From NCBI GenBank assembly GCA_000720845.1, contig JODU01000021.1, forward strand, positions 62,001 to 126,000: a DNA stretch of 64,000 nucleotides, given 5' to 3'. The notes under the pieces were generated by a model. The model searched no databases, had not been told where the DNA came from, and saw nothing but the letters and a program-made list of their open reading frames with translations. Shown here piece after piece: positions 7,182 through 16,748 of this stretch; position 1 is the stretch's first letter, and every line of letters begins with the position of its first letter. Position numbers and translations under genes: made by a program. This DNA comes from Kitasatospora aureofaciens. GTDB taxonomy: Bacteria; Actinomycetota; Actinomycetes; Streptomycetales; Streptomycetaceae.

Positions 7182-10081
7182 GCGCGGCCCGCCTCCGGGC
7201 GCGGGGCGGCCCGCTCGATCTGGCGGTCGATCCGGGCGCCGAGGGCCCGCACGATGTCCAGGACCACGCCGAGCACCAGCAGGTAGACCCCGCAGTCGAA
7301 GAGGACGGCGGTGGACAGGTGGGCGTCGCCCCACACCGGCAGGTGGCCGTGCCAGGTCCAGCCGTGCAGCACGGTGCCCTCGCCGAGGCCGCCGAGCCCG
7401 ACCCCGGTGGACAGGAACAGACCGAGGCCGGTGAACACGCCCGGTTTGAAGGGCACGGCGTCGGCGAGTTCGTGGCGGCCGCCGGCCAGGTAGCGGGCGA
7501 TGAAGGCGACGCCCGCGGTCAGTCCCGCGACGAAGCCGCCGCCCGGCAGGTTCTCCGCGCACAGCAGCAGGTAGACGGAGAGGACGAGGACGGGGTGGAA
7601 GATGAGGCGGGCGACCACTTCGAGGACGAGGCTGCGGCGCTCGGGGGCGAGGGTGGCGCTGGCGGCGAGCCAGGTCCGCTCGGGTGCGCCCTCGTCGCCG
7701 CTGGGCAGCCCCGCCGACTCGTACCGGCTCGCCCGCCAGGCGGTGCGCAGTCCGGCGTGCGGGTGGTCCCCGGGCAGCGGCAGTACGGGCTGCTCGGCGC
7801 CGTCGGCGCGGCGGTGCAGGTAGATGAGGCTGGTGACGCCGATCGCGGCGGCGGCGAGCACCGCGGACTCGCCCATGGTGTCCCAGGCCCGCAGGTCGAC
7901 CAGGATCGTCGCGACGACGTCCTTCAGCCCGTGGTGCGCGGTCTCCTCGACCATCGCCGCTCCCGCGCTGTCGGCCCGGCGGTGCCCCGCCATGATCCAG
8001 ACGACGACGGCGACGGCGGCGCCGCCCGCGAGGGCCACCGGCATCCTCACCAGCCGCCGCCACCGGCTGAAGTTCTCCTCGAAGCGCACCGGCATCCGGC
8101 GCAGCACCAGCACGAAGACGATCATCGAGACGGTCTCCACGCAGAACTGGGTGAGCGCGAGGTCGGGCGCGCCCTGCGCGACGAAGAGCAGCGCGGTGCC
8201 GTATCCGGTCAGGCCGGCGAACACGACCGCCTTCATCCGGCGCCGCACACCCAGGCACAGCAGGGCCGCCGCGCAGGTCAGCAGGGCGACGGCGGCCTGG
8301 GCGGGGTGGTCCCACAGGCGTGGGGCGGGCACCGCGGCCCAGGGTTCGTCCGCGACGAGCACGGCGATCTGCCCGGCGAGGACCACGCTCATGGTCGTCA
8401 CCAGGTACACCGACAGCGAGCCCCGCTGCACCAGTCCGGTGCACTGCAGGGCGGTGCGCTCCAGGGCGAGCAGCAGCCGTCCGAAGACGAGGTCCGCGGA
8501 GCGCCAGGCGACGGCCTGGCCGGCCCGCTGGACGGGTCCCGCGGCGAGGAACAGCAGGACCCCGCCCGCCCAGGCCGCGCCGGACAGGGCGAGCGCGGTG
8601 CCCGCTCCGTGCCACAGCGCCAGGTGGTACGGGTGCGCGGGCGCCGGGAACTGCCCGGCGTAGGTGCCGAGGAGGTCCTGGAGCCAGGGCACTCCGGGGC
8701 CGAGGACGACACAGGCCAGGGCGAGCACGGCGGGCGGCGCCAGGAAGGCCGCCGGGACCCGGTGCGCGTCGGTGTCGGGGAGGCCGGGCTTGCGGGCGAA
8801 GGCACCCCACAGGTAGCGCAGGGTGTAGGCGGTGGTCAGGGCGGAGCCGACGACGGCCGCGGCGAGCGCCCAGCGGTCGCCGGTGCCGCCGTCCAGGAGC
8901 GCCTGGAAGGCGGCCTCCTTGGCGGTGAAGCCGAGCAGGGGCGGCACCGCGGCCATGGAGGCCCCGGCGATCACGGCGACGGCGCACACGGCGGGCAGCC
9001 GGCGTCCGAGACCGGAGAGCTTGCGCAGGTCGCGGGTGCCGGTGGCGTGGTCGACGATGCCGGTGACCAGGAAGAGCGGTGCCTTGAACAGGGCGTGCCC
9101 GAGGATCATGGCGGTGGCGGCGAGGCCGGTGTCGTAGCGGCCCGCGCCGGTGAGGACGGCGAGGAAGCCGAGTTGACTGACGGTTCCGTAGGCGAGGACG
9201 AGTTTCAGGTCGTACAGCCGCAGCGCCCGCCAGCCGCCCAGCAGCATCGTCACCGAGCCGAGGACGAGCAGGAGCGGGCGCCAGGGCGTGACGTCGGCGA
9301 AGGCGGGGGCGAGTCGGGCGACGAGGTAGACGCCCGCCTTGACCATCGCGGCGGCGTGCAGGTAGGCGCTGACGGGGGTGGGGGCGGCCATGGCGTTGGG
9401 CAGCCAGAGGCTGAACGGCCAGATCGCGGACTTGGACAGGGCGCCGACGAGGATCAGCACGACCGCCGTGGACAGCGCCGCCGACGGGGACGGCGGGTCG
9501 GCCAGGATCGCCGAGATGCGGTACGTGCCCGCCTCGTGCCCCAGGAGCAGGAAGCCGACGAGCATCGTCAGTCCGCCGAGCGCGGTGACCGTCAGGGCCT
9601 GCAGGGCACTGCGCCGGTTCCGCTTGTGGTCGCTGGTCTGGCCGATCAGCAGGTAGGAGAAGACGGTCGTCAGTTCCCAGAAGATGTAGAGCAGGATCAG
9701 GTCGTCGGCGAGGACCAGACCGAGCATCGCCCCGGCGAAGGCGAGGAGGTTCCCGGCGAACCTGCCGAGCTGTCGCGAGCGGTCGTCGAAGTAGGAGGCG
9801 CAGTAGACCAGGACGAGGGTGCCCACGCCCGCGGCGAGCAGCACCATGAGTTCGGCCAGGGCGTCCAGCCGCAGCGCCCAGTCCACGTGGTACGACGGCA
9901 GCCAGCGCCACACGACGGTGTCCGCGCCGCCCGCGGCCGTCGTGCTCCACCGGGTGGCGGCCCAGGCGGTCGCCGCGGCGGGCGGCAGGGCCAGTACGAG
10001 GAAGGCACGGGTTCCGCACCGTCTCACCAACGGCGCGGCGAACAGCGCGAGCGCGAAGTGGCAGAGGATGAGCGCGGACAC
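7178..10081 (-). CDS. mrpA: Mrp antiporter subunit A fused to B
   Basis: A 967-residue first gene of the mrp operon. Residues ~1-780 are the NuoL-like MrpA part, with SYLLIGQTSDHKRNRRSALQ, SKSAIWPFSLWLPNAMAAPTPVSAYLHAA and GFTAKEAAF segments carrying the conserved Lys and His of the proton path. Residues ~810-950 are an MrpB domain (NLPGGGFVAGLTAGVA, FKPGVFTGLG). The A-B fusion is common in actinobacteria and explains the absence of a separate mrpB. The GTG start lies about 60 bp downstream of the tRNA terminator hairpin, so the promoter must lie close to or within that spacer. Confidence 0.92.
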   Translation of the reverse strand: MSALILCHFALALFAAPLVRRCGTRAFLVLALPPAAATAWAATRWSTTAAGGADTVVWRWLPSYHVDWALRLDALAELMVLLAAGVGTLVLVYCASYFDDRSRQLGRFAGNLLAFAGAMLGLVLADDLILLYIFWELTTVFSYLLIGQTSDHKRNRRSALQALTVTALGGLTMLVGFLLLGHEAGTYRISAILADPPSPSAALSTAVVLILVGALSKSAIWPFSLWLPNAMAAPTPVSAYLHAAAMVKAGVYLVARLAPAFADVTPWRPLLLVLGSVTMLLGGWRALRLYDLKLVLAYGTVSQLGFLAVLTGAGRYDTGLAATAMILGHALFKAPLFLVTGIVDHATGTRDLRKLSGLGRRLPAVCAVAVIAGASMAAVPPLLGFTAKEAAFQALLDGGTGDRWALAAAVVGSALTTAYTLRYLWGAFARKPGLPDTDAHRVPAAFLAPPAVLALACVVLGPGVPWLQDLLGTYAGQFPAPAHPYHLALWHGAGTALALSGAAWAGGVLLFLAAGPVQRAGQAVAWRSADLVFGRLLLALERTALQCTGLVQRGSLSVYLVTTMSVVLAGQIAVLVADEPWAAVPAPRLWDHPAQAAVALLTCAAALLCLGVRRRMKAVVFAGLTGYGTALLFVAQGAPDLALTQFCVETVSMIVFVLVLRRMPVRFEENFSRWRRLVRMPVALAGGAAVAVVVWIMAGHRRADSAGAAMVEETAHHGLKDVVATILVDLRAWDTMGESAVLAAAAIGVTSLIYLHRRADGAEQPVLPLPGDHPHAGLRTAWRASRYESAGLPSGDEGAPERTWLAASATLAPERRSLVLEVVARLIFHPVLVLSVYLLLCAENLPGGGFVAGLTAGVAFIARYLAGGRHELADAVPFKPGVFTGLGLFLSTGVGLGGLGEGTVLHGWTWHGHLPVWGDAHLSTAVLFDCGVYLLVLGVVLDIVRALGARIDRQIERAAPRPEAGRA

Positions 10082-10140
10082 CCGACAGTGATATATCGGG
10101 CATCTCGCCCGAGCGGCCAGGCACGCCGCAGGCAGAACAA

Positions 10141-10180
10141 TCGAGGGGCGGTTTCGGATCTCTCCGAAACCGCCCCTCGA
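10141..10180 (-). terminator. Hairpin terminator of the tRNA-Pro gene
   Basis: A perfect 17-bp inverted repeat (10141-10157 and 10164-10180) with a 6-base loop lies 18 bases beyond the 3' end of the tRNA in its direction of transcription. No clear U-tract follows, as is usual in Streptomyces. It also separates the tRNA from the mrp operon. Confidence 0.75.
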
Positions 10181-10197
10181 TCAACGACCGTCTCCGG

Positions 10198-10271
<74 letters not shown>

Positions 10272-10376
10272 TTACCCGTCTGACCTGGGCTTTCCCCCGG
10301 TCGAACGCGCAGGAAAACCATACCGCACTCGGGCCGGTGGTCGCGCATCGCTTTTCCGGCGCGGGGTCCGGGGGCG

Positions 10377-11690
10377 TCAGCGCTTCCGTGTGCGGGACGG
10401 CTCGGCCCCTGCGTCGGCCGGGGCCGGGGCGCCGCTCGACCCCGCCGCGGCCGCTTCCACCCGTACCAGCCCGCGCACCGCCGGTATCAGCAGCAGGGCC
10501 GCGCACACGGCGAAGCTGGTCGCTCCGGCGACGAGCAGCACGTGGTCGGCGCCGAGGGCCGACGCGGCCGGTCCCGCGAGGGCCTGGCCGACCGGCATCA
10601 TCGCCAGCGAGCCCGCCACGTCGTAGGCGTGGATGCGGTTGAGGACGTCCGGCGGGACCTGGGTCTGCACGCTGGTCGCCCACATCACGCCCCAGAAGGA
10701 CATGCCGGCCCCGGCGACGGCGGCTCCGGCCGCCATGGCGGGTACGCCGAGCCCGGCACCGACGCTCGCGGGGAAGGCGGCGAAGCCGACGAGGGCGATC
10801 GCCCCGGCCCGGAGCATGCGCAGCGGCCGCAGCCGCAGGGCGAGCAGGCCGCCCACGACGGTCCCCGCGCCCAGGGCGGAGTTGACCAGACCGTAGGCGC
10901 GCGGGCCGTGTTCCCGCACCACCTCGGTGGCGACCAGCGGAACGGTCGGACCCCAGACCGCGATCATGTAGACGCACCAGACGGCTATGACGCTCCACAG
11001 CCACCGACGCGCACGGAACTCCCGCCACCCCTCGGCCAGGTCGGCTCGGAAGGCCTTGCTCCCCCGGCCGGACACCGCTCGGCTCCCCGGCGCGAGCGGG
11101 GGCAGCCGGAGCAGGAGCAGGCACACGGCGCTGACCGCGTAGGTGGTGGCGTGGGCGGCGAAGACCCCGCCGGGCGAGGCGAAGCCGACGAGCAGGCCCG
11201 CCACGGCGGGGCCGGCGAGCTGGGCGGCGGACTCGGCGACGCGTATCGCGCCATTGGCGCCCTGGACGTCGGAGGCGAGCCGGGGCACGGTGCTGGCGAC
11301 GCCGGGCTGGAAGACGGCGCCCGCCACGCCGTTGGCGAAGCCGATCGCGCAGATCTGCCAGAGCACGACGTGCCCGGAGAAGAAGAGCGCGGCGGCCAGG
11401 GCCTGGGTGCCGAGCCGGACCAGGTCGGCGCCGATCATCAGCTTGCGGGTGCTGAAGCGGTCGGCGAGGACTCCGCCGAAGACGACCAGACCGGCGAAGG
11501 CGGCGGCCGTCGCGGCCATAGCGAGGCCGACCGCGCCCGCCCCGTACCCGTGCTGGAGCAGTCCGGCGGCGAGCGCGACGGGCAGCATGGTGTCGCCGAG
11601 CCGGGCCACGGCCCGGGCGGCGAAGAACAACGCGAAGTCCCGTGACCAGACGACTCGCGCCGCCGTCGGCCGCGACGACGTACCGGCCAT
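10377..11690 (-). CDS. MFS transporter (MFS_3, enterobactin-exporter-like)
   Basis: A 437-residue membrane protein with about 12 helices in two halves joined by a hydrophilic loop near residue 200. The motif-A-like GVLADRFSTRKLM follows helix 2, and RLGDTMLPVALAAGLL lies in helix 1. These place it in the MFS_3 branch of drug or siderophore exporters; the substrate is unknown. The ATG at 11690 is preceded by GGGAGAG; upstream in-frame codons give an Arg-rich leader and are rejected. It stands alone between a tRNA and a gene 129 bp upstream. Confidence 0.85.
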   Translation of the reverse strand: MAGTSSRPTAARVVWSRDFALFFAARAVARLGDTMLPVALAAGLLQHGYGAGAVGLAMAATAAAFAGLVVFGGVLADRFSTRKLMIGADLVRLGTQALAAALFFSGHVVLWQICAIGFANGVAGAVFQPGVASTVPRLASDVQGANGAIRVAESAAQLAGPAVAGLLVGFASPGGVFAAHATTYAVSAVCLLLLRLPPLAPGSRAVSGRGSKAFRADLAEGWREFRARRWLWSVIAVWCVYMIAVWGPTVPLVATEVVREHGPRAYGLVNSALGAGTVVGGLLALRLRPLRMLRAGAIALVGFAAFPASVGAGLGVPAMAAGAAVAGAGMSFWGVMWATSVQTQVPPDVLNRIHAYDVAGSLAMMPVGQALAGPAASALGADHVLLVAGATSFAVCAALLLIPAVRGLVRVEAAAAGSSGAPAPADAGAEPSRTRKR

Positions 11691-11819
11691 CGCGTGCTCT
11701 CCCCTCCCCTTGCCCTCCCGTCGCACCGAGCGTCCGACAGCCGGAACCCCCCTCCGGTCCCGGCTGTCGCGCACGTCTTCGGATCATGCCACGGGGCACT
11801 GACAACGCCCGAGGGGTTT

Positions 11820-12179
11820 TCAGCCCCCGGCGGGCAGCCCCAGCCGGGGATGGGCCTCCAGCAGTCGGGGCGGGGCCGCCTGGCGCCAGGAGTCGGCGAG
11901 GATGTCGCGCAGCTCGTCCTCGCCCTCCAGGGCGGCGAGCCGGGCCCGCACCCAGGCGAACTGGGCCTCGTGCGCGGCGATCCAGAACTTCTCCGGCTCG
12001 GCCAGCACCAGTTCGTCGCGCTCCTCCTTCGGACAGCGCACCGCGAGGGAGGTCTCCTCCTCGGGCAGCGTCGCGAACATCTTTCCCGCGACCCGGAAGG
12101 TGGGCATGCTCCAGGCGGTCTTCTCCGTCGTGTCCGGCAGGGACAGGGCGATACGGCGTACGTCTTCTGCGTCCGGCAT
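11820..12179 (-). CDS. MmcQ/YjbR family protein
   Basis: A 119-residue protein with the family pattern LSLPDTTEKTAWSMPTFRVAGK near the N-terminus and an EKFWIAAHEAQFAWVR segment in the middle. The fold is a small DNA-binding-like domain of unknown biochemical role. The ATG at 12179 is preferred over the in-frame GTG/ATG 24 bases upstream because it starts right before the conserved DAEDVRRIAL. Confidence 0.75.
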   Translation of the reverse strand: MPDAEDVRRIALSLPDTTEKTAWSMPTFRVAGKMFATLPEEETSLAVRCPKEERDELVLAEPEKFWIAAHEAQFAWVRARLAALEGEDELRDILADSWRQAAPPRLLEAHPRLGLPAGG

Positions 12180-12209
12180 GGCAGGCACGGTAGCCGCCGC
12201 CACCGACAG

Positions 12210-12755
12210 TCACCCGGCGGTGGCGGGTGCGCCCACCCGCTCCCCGACCTGCTTGAAGTAGAGCGTCGTCGGCCGCAGTTCCCCGCGCGGGTCGGCCGCG
12301 TAGTCGGGGATCGTGCCGGCCCGGGTCCACCCGGCGGAGCGGTAGAGGCGCTCGGCGGGGCTGCCGGTCTCGGTGTCCAGGTGGAGGAGGGTGATGCCGG
12401 CCGCCGCGGCGGCCTCCTCGGCGGTGGTCAGCAGCCGGCGGCCCAGCCCCCGGCCGCGGGCCTCGCGGGACACCACCAGCTTGACCAACTCCGCGCGGTG
12501 GCGGCTGTTGGGCTTGTCCGGCAGGGCGAGGCTCACCGTTCCGGTCACCCGCTCCCCCTCCCGCGCCACCCAGACGACGAGGTGCCCGGCGGCCACGGCG
12601 GCGGCCCGCCCCCGCCACCAGTGCGCGGCCTCCGCATGGCCCAGCGGGGCGAGGAAACCGACGGAGGCGCCGCCCGCGACGGTGTCGGCCAGCAGCCCGG
12701 CCAAGCCGTCCAGCAGCGCGGTCACCCCGCGCTCGTCGACCCGGTCCACGATCAC
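12210..12755 (-). CDS. GNAT-family N-acetyltransferase
   Basis: A 181-residue acetyltransferase. The acetyl-CoA binding motif A is ARGRGLGRRLL near residue 105, followed by the C-terminal YRSAGWTRAG strand-helix. The substrate is unknown. The GTG start overlaps the stop of the XRE-cupin gene as GTGA, so it is translated from the same mRNA. The pairing suggests the regulator controls this enzyme. Confidence 0.85.
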   Translation of the reverse strand: MIVDRVDERGVTALLDGLAGLLADTVAGGASVGFLAPLGHAEAAHWWRGRAAAVAAGHLVVWVAREGERVTGTVSLALPDKPNSRHRAELVKLVVSREARGRGLGRRLLTTAEEAAAAAGITLLHLDTETGSPAERLYRSAGWTRAGTIPDYAADPRGELRPTTLYFKQVGERVGAPATAG

Positions 12756-13330
12756 GGCAGCACCACCGCCAGCGCATAGCGCGCGCCCTCGTCCCCGGCG
12801 CACCGGAACCGCGTCGGCCCCCACACACGCATCCGCAGGCAGTCCCCGGCGGCGAGGTGGTGCTCCACGTCCTGCGCCGTGATCTCCAGGGCCCCTTCCA
12901 GGACCCAGACGTGCTGTTCCAGGCCGGGTACGGGAGGACGGTCGTAGGCGATGTCGGCGCCCGGGGTGAGCCGTCCCTCGACGAGTTCGCCGCGCAGTCC
13001 GGCGTGCGGCGGGGAGACCGAGCGGCGTACGAACCCGGCCGGGCGGTCCTCCCACACGGGCTGCTCGGCGGCCCGCACCAGCAGCGCGGGTGCCTCCTCG
13101 ACCTCGCCGAGCAGCCGGGACATGGTCCGTCCGTAGACCGCGCACAGGCGGTTGAGCACGGCGGCGGTGGGGCTGGTCTCGGCCCGCTCGGCCCGGGACA
13201 GCGTGGACCGGCTCACCCCGCTGCGCTCCGCCAGCTCCCCCAGCGACCAGCCGTGTTCGGCCCGCATTTCGGCCAGCCGGGCGGCGAGCCGGGCGTCCAC
13301 CGGGTCCGTTTCGCGGTCGTCGTCTCTCAT
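12752..13330 (-). CDS. XRE-family regulator with C-terminal cupin
   Basis: A 192-residue regulator. Residues ~13-70 form a helix-turn-helix of the XRE type (LGELAERSGVSRSTLSRAE), and residues ~105-190 form a cupin fold (LEQHVWVLEGALEIT) that probably senses a small molecule. The downstream coupled acetyltransferase is the likely target operon. The ATG codon lies inside a long imperfect palindrome and has no Shine-Dalgarno sequence, so the transcript may be nearly leaderless and autoregulated. Confidence 0.85.
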   Translation of the reverse strand: MRDDDRETDPVDARLAARLAEMRAEHGWSLGELAERSGVSRSTLSRAERAETSPTAAVLNRLCAVYGRTMSRLLGEVEEAPALLVRAAEQPVWEDRPAGFVRRSVSPPHAGLRGELVEGRLTPGADIAYDRPPVPGLEQHVWVLEGALEITAQDVEHHLAAGDCLRMRVWGPTRFRCAGDEGARYALAVVLP

Positions 13331-13359
13331 ATTCGGGAGGCTATCCCCGATATGAGACG
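13321..13359. promoter_or_regulatory. Palindromic operator over the XRE-cupin start
   Basis: An imperfect inverted repeat: the arms read CGTCTCTCATATTCGGG and, on the other side of a 7-base centre, the near-complement CCCCGATATGAGACG. It covers the start codon and upstream bases of the XRE-cupin gene. Autorepression is inferred from position only. Confidence 0.5.
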
Positions 13360-13376
13360 CACGTGTTACGGAGGCC

Positions 13377-14279
13377 TCACGCCCGGGCCGCCTCGCCGAG
13401 TGCGTCGAGCACCGGGCGGATCAGCGGGTGCTCCTCGGCTCCCCGGCGGACGGCCGCGAAGACGCGGCGGGTGGGCGCGACCCCGTCGACCGGGCGGACG
13501 ACCACGCCGGTGAGATCGGTGCCGTGCAGCGCCGAGCGCGGGACGAGCGCCACACCGGCGTCGGCCGCGGCGAGGGAGACCACGGCGCGGAAGTCGTCCG
13601 AGGAGTGTTCGAGGCGGGGCTGGAACCCGGCGCTCTCGCAGGCCAGCACGACCACGTCGTGGCAGGGGTTGCCCGGGTAGGGCCCGATCCAGGTGTCCTT
13701 GGCCAGTTCGGCGAGCGGCACCTCCTCGGCGTCGGCGAGGCGGTGGGCGACCGGGACGACCGCGTCGAAGGGCTCGGCGTACAGCGGGACGTGGGTCAGG
13801 CGCGGGTCGTCGGCGGAGGGCGCCCCGCGGTACTCGACGGCGACGGCCACGTCGACCTGCCGGTCCAGGACCATCGGCAGGCTGGCGTCGCCCTCGGCGT
13901 CCTGGACGCGGATGCGGATGCCGGGCGCCGATGCGGCGAGGCGGGCCAGGGCGGGCGCGACGACGAGGGCGATGCCGGTCGCGAAGGAGGCGACCGTGAC
14001 CGTGCCCGCCTCGCCCGAGCCGTACGCCGCCAGCTCGGCCTCGGCCCGCTCCAGCTGGGCGAGGACGGCGTTGGTGTGGCTGAGCAGGATCTCGCCGGCC
14101 GGGGTCAGCCGTACGCCCTTGGCTCCGCGCTCGACCAGGCGGTGCCCGGTCTCCTGCTCCAGGGCCGCGAGCTGCTGGGAGACCGCGGACGGGGTGAGGT
14201 ACAGCGCGGCGGCGGCCGCCGTCACGGTGCGGTGGTCCGCCACCGCTCGCAGGATGTGCAGCCGCCGCGCCTCGATCAT
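13377..14279 (-). CDS. LysR-family transcriptional regulator
   Basis: A 300-residue LTTR. The N-terminal winged HTH (residues 1-60) has TVTAAAAALYLTPSAVSQQLAALE, and the effector-binding domain follows from about residue 90. It lies 30 bp behind kbl in the same direction, unlike the usual divergent LTTR layout. It may be cotranscribed with tdh-kbl, or have its own promoter. Whether it regulates threonine degradation is an inference from position. Confidence 0.88.
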   Translation of the reverse strand: MIEARRLHILRAVADHRTVTAAAAALYLTPSAVSQQLAALEQETGHRLVERGAKGVRLTPAGEILLSHTNAVLAQLERAEAELAAYGSGEAGTVTVASFATGIALVVAPALARLAASAPGIRIRVQDAEGDASLPMVLDRQVDVAVAVEYRGAPSADDPRLTHVPLYAEPFDAVVPVAHRLADAEEVPLAELAKDTWIGPYPGNPCHDVVVLACESAGFQPRLEHSSDDFRAVVSLAAADAGVALVPRSALHGTDLTGVVVRPVDGVAPTRRVFAAVRRGAEEHPLIRPVLDALGEAARA

Positions 14280-14309
14280 GGGATCGATTCTCTCAGGTCA
14301 GCCGGGGTT

Positions 14310-15503
14310 TCAGGCGGCGAGCTGCTCCCGCGCGGAGGCGAAGGCGTCCACCGCGCGGTTCACGTCGTCGGTGGAGTGGGCGGCGGACAGCTGGACGCGG
14401 ATGCGGGCCTTGTCCTGGGGGACGACCGGGTAGGAGAAGCCGATCACGTAGACGCCGCGCTCCAGGAGCAGCTCCGCCATGCGGCCCGCCCGCGTCGCGT
14501 CGCCGATCATGACGGGCGCGATGGGGTGGTCGCCGGGGAGGATGTCGAAGCCCTCCGCGGTCATCCGGCGGCGGAACAGTGCGGTGTTCTCGGCGAGCCG
14601 TACGCGCAGGTCGTCGGCCGACTCCAGCAGGTCGAGCACCTTGAGGGAGGCGGCGGCGATCACCGGGGCGAGGGTGTTGGAGAAGAGGTACGGCCTCGAC
14701 CGCTGGCGCAGCAGGGCGACGATCTCCGCGCGGGCGGCGACGTAGCCGCCGGAGGCGCCGCCCAGCGCCTTGCCGAGGGTGCCGGTGATGATGTCGACCC
14801 GGTCCATGACGCCGTGCAGTTCCGGTGTGCCGCGCCCGCCGGGGCCGACGAAGCCGACGGCGTGCGAGTCGTCGACCATGACCATGGCGTCGTAGCGGTC
14901 GGCCAGGTCGCAGATCTCGGCGAGCGGGGCGACGTAGCCGTCCATGGAGAAGACGCCGTCGGTGACGATCAGGCGGCGCCGCGCGTCGGAGGCGTCCTTG
15001 AGCTGCCGCTCCAGGTCGGCGAGGTCGCGGTTGGCGTAGCGGAGGCGGCGCGCCTTGGACAGCCGGATGCCGTCGATGATCGAGGCGTGGTTGAGGGCGT
15101 CGGAGATCACCGCGTCCTCGGGGCCGAGGAGGGTCTCGAAGACGCCGCCGTTGGCGTCGAAGCAGGAGGAGTAGAGGATCGTGTCCTCCTGGCCGAGGAA
15201 CGCGGAGAGCCGGGCCTCCAGTTCCTTGTGCACCTCCTGGGTGCCGCAGATGAAGCGCACGGAGGCCATGCCGTAGCCCCAGCGGTCCAGTGCCTCGTGG
15301 GCGGCGGCGACCACGTCGGGGTGGTCGGCGAGGCCGAGGTAGTTGTTGGCGCAGAAGTTGAGGACCTCGCCGGGGCGGCCGCCCGCGGTGACGTTGACGG
15401 TCGCGGACTGCGGGGTGCCGATGACGCGTTCGGGCTTGTGCAGGCCGGCGGCCCGGATCTCGTCGAGGGTGGCGCGCAGGTCGTCGCGCACGGAGTCGAA
15501 CAT
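14310..15503 (-). CDS. kbl: Glycine C-acetyltransferase (2-amino-3-ketobutyrate CoA ligase)
   Basis: A 397-residue PLP enzyme of the alpha-oxoamine synthase family, the normal length for Kbl. It cleaves 2-amino-3-oxobutyrate with CoA to glycine and acetyl-CoA, the second step of threonine degradation. Visible motifs are CANNYLGLADHP near residue 50, VDDSHAVGFVGPGGRGTPE near 205, and the PLP lysine in ITGTLGKALGGASGG near 245. It lies 28 bp after tdh, giving a classic tdh-kbl operon. Confidence 0.95.
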   Translation of the reverse strand: MFDSVRDDLRATLDEIRAAGLHKPERVIGTPQSATVNVTAGGRPGEVLNFCANNYLGLADHPDVVAAAHEALDRWGYGMASVRFICGTQEVHKELEARLSAFLGQEDTILYSSCFDANGGVFETLLGPEDAVISDALNHASIIDGIRLSKARRLRYANRDLADLERQLKDASDARRRLIVTDGVFSMDGYVAPLAEICDLADRYDAMVMVDDSHAVGFVGPGGRGTPELHGVMDRVDIITGTLGKALGGASGGYVAARAEIVALLRQRSRPYLFSNTLAPVIAAASLKVLDLLESADDLRVRLAENTALFRRRMTAEGFDILPGDHPIAPVMIGDATRAGRMAELLLERGVYVIGFSYPVVPQDKARIRVQLSAAHSTDDVNRAVDAFASAREQLAA

Positions 15504-15531
15504 CTCAGAAGCTCCTAGGAAAGCAGATGAC

Positions 15532-16560
15532 TTACGCGGTCCAGTCGAGGATGACCTTGCCGCCCCTGCCGCTCGCCGCGTCGGCGAACGCGGCCTCGAA
15601 GTCGCGGTGGGAGTACCGGCCGGTGATCACCGGGGCGAGGTCGAGGCCGCCTTCGAGCAGCACGGACATGGCGTACCAGGTCTCGAACATCTCGCGGCCG
15701 TAGATGCCCTTGACGGTGATCATGGAGGTGACGATGCGGGCCCAGTCGACCGGGAACTCCTCGGCCGGCAGGCCGAGCATCGCGATCCGGCCGCCGTGCG
15801 TCATGTTGGCGATCATGTCGCGCATCGCCTCGGGGCGGCCGGACATCTCCAGGCCGATGTCGAAGCCCTCGCGCAGGCCCAGCTCGCGCTGTCCGTCGGC
15901 GATGGACGCGTCCGAGACGTTCAGGGCGAGGCTGACGCCGACCTTGCGGGCGAGGTCCAGCCGCTCCTCGCTCACGTCCGTGATCACGACGTTGCGGGCG
16001 CCCGCGTGCCGGGCCACGGCGGCGGCCATCAGGCCGATCGGTCCGGCGCCGGTGATGAGGACGTCCTCGCCGACCAGCGGGAAGGACAGCGCGGTGTGCA
16101 CGGCGTTGCCGAACGGGTCGAAGATCGCGGCGACGTCGAGGTCGACGGGGACGCGGTGCACCCAGACGTTGGCGGCGGGCAGGGCGACGTACTCGGCGAA
16201 CGCCCCGTCCCGGCCGACGCCGAGACCGACCGTGGCGCGGCACAGGTGGCGCCGTCCGGCCAGGCAGTTGCGGCACTTGCCGCAGACCAGATGGCCCTCG
16301 CCGCTGACGCGGTCGCCGGTCTTGATGTCGGTGACGTCGCGCCCGGTGCCGACGACCTCGCCGACGAACTCGTGCCCCACGACGAGCGGGGTGCGGATGG
16401 CCTGCTGCGCCCAGCCGTCCCAGGCCCGGATGTGCAGGTCGGTGCCGCAGATGCCGGTGCGCAGCACCTTGATGAGGACGTCACCGGGTCCCACGGCGGG
16501 CTCGGGTACGTCCGCGAGCCAGAGCCCGGGCTCCGCCTTCTCCTTGACCAGCGCCTTCAA
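15532..16560 (-). CDS. tdh: L-threonine 3-dehydrogenase
   Basis: A 342-residue zinc-dependent medium-chain dehydrogenase that oxidises threonine to 2-amino-3-oxobutyrate with NAD+. It shows GICGTDLHI (catalytic zinc Cys), GHEFVGEVVG, a Cys-rich structural zinc loop (VCGKCRNCLAGRRHLC) and the Rossmann motif GAGPIGLMAA near residue 172. The start is the TTG at 16560, which matches the family N-terminus (KALVKEKAE) and has AGGAG upstream; ORFs beginning earlier add unrelated residues. Confidence 0.94.
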   Translation of the reverse strand: MKALVKEKAEPGLWLADVPEPAVGPGDVLIKVLRTGICGTDLHIRAWDGWAQQAIRTPLVVGHEFVGEVVGTGRDVTDIKTGDRVSGEGHLVCGKCRNCLAGRRHLCRATVGLGVGRDGAFAEYVALPAANVWVHRVPVDLDVAAIFDPFGNAVHTALSFPLVGEDVLITGAGPIGLMAAAVARHAGARNVVITDVSEERLDLARKVGVSLALNVSDASIADGQRELGLREGFDIGLEMSGRPEAMRDMIANMTHGGRIAMLGLPAEEFPVDWARIVTSMITVKGIYGREMFETWYAMSVLLEGGLDLAPVITGRYSHRDFEAAFADAASGRGGKVILDWTA

Positions 16561-16748
16561 CTGAACGGCTCCTGACGGGGGTGAGGTCCCGGCGGTGGGC
16601 ACGCCGAAGCGGCCCGCGTCCGGGGAGGGGAGGGGAATCGCACAGCAATCTGCCGTACGACACCGCCCCGGGTCCATCGAGCCTTTCTTAAGCCCGGCCG
16701 CAGCTTTCCTTCACGCCGCACGCCCCGGGCAGCCGATCGCCCTGCGAT

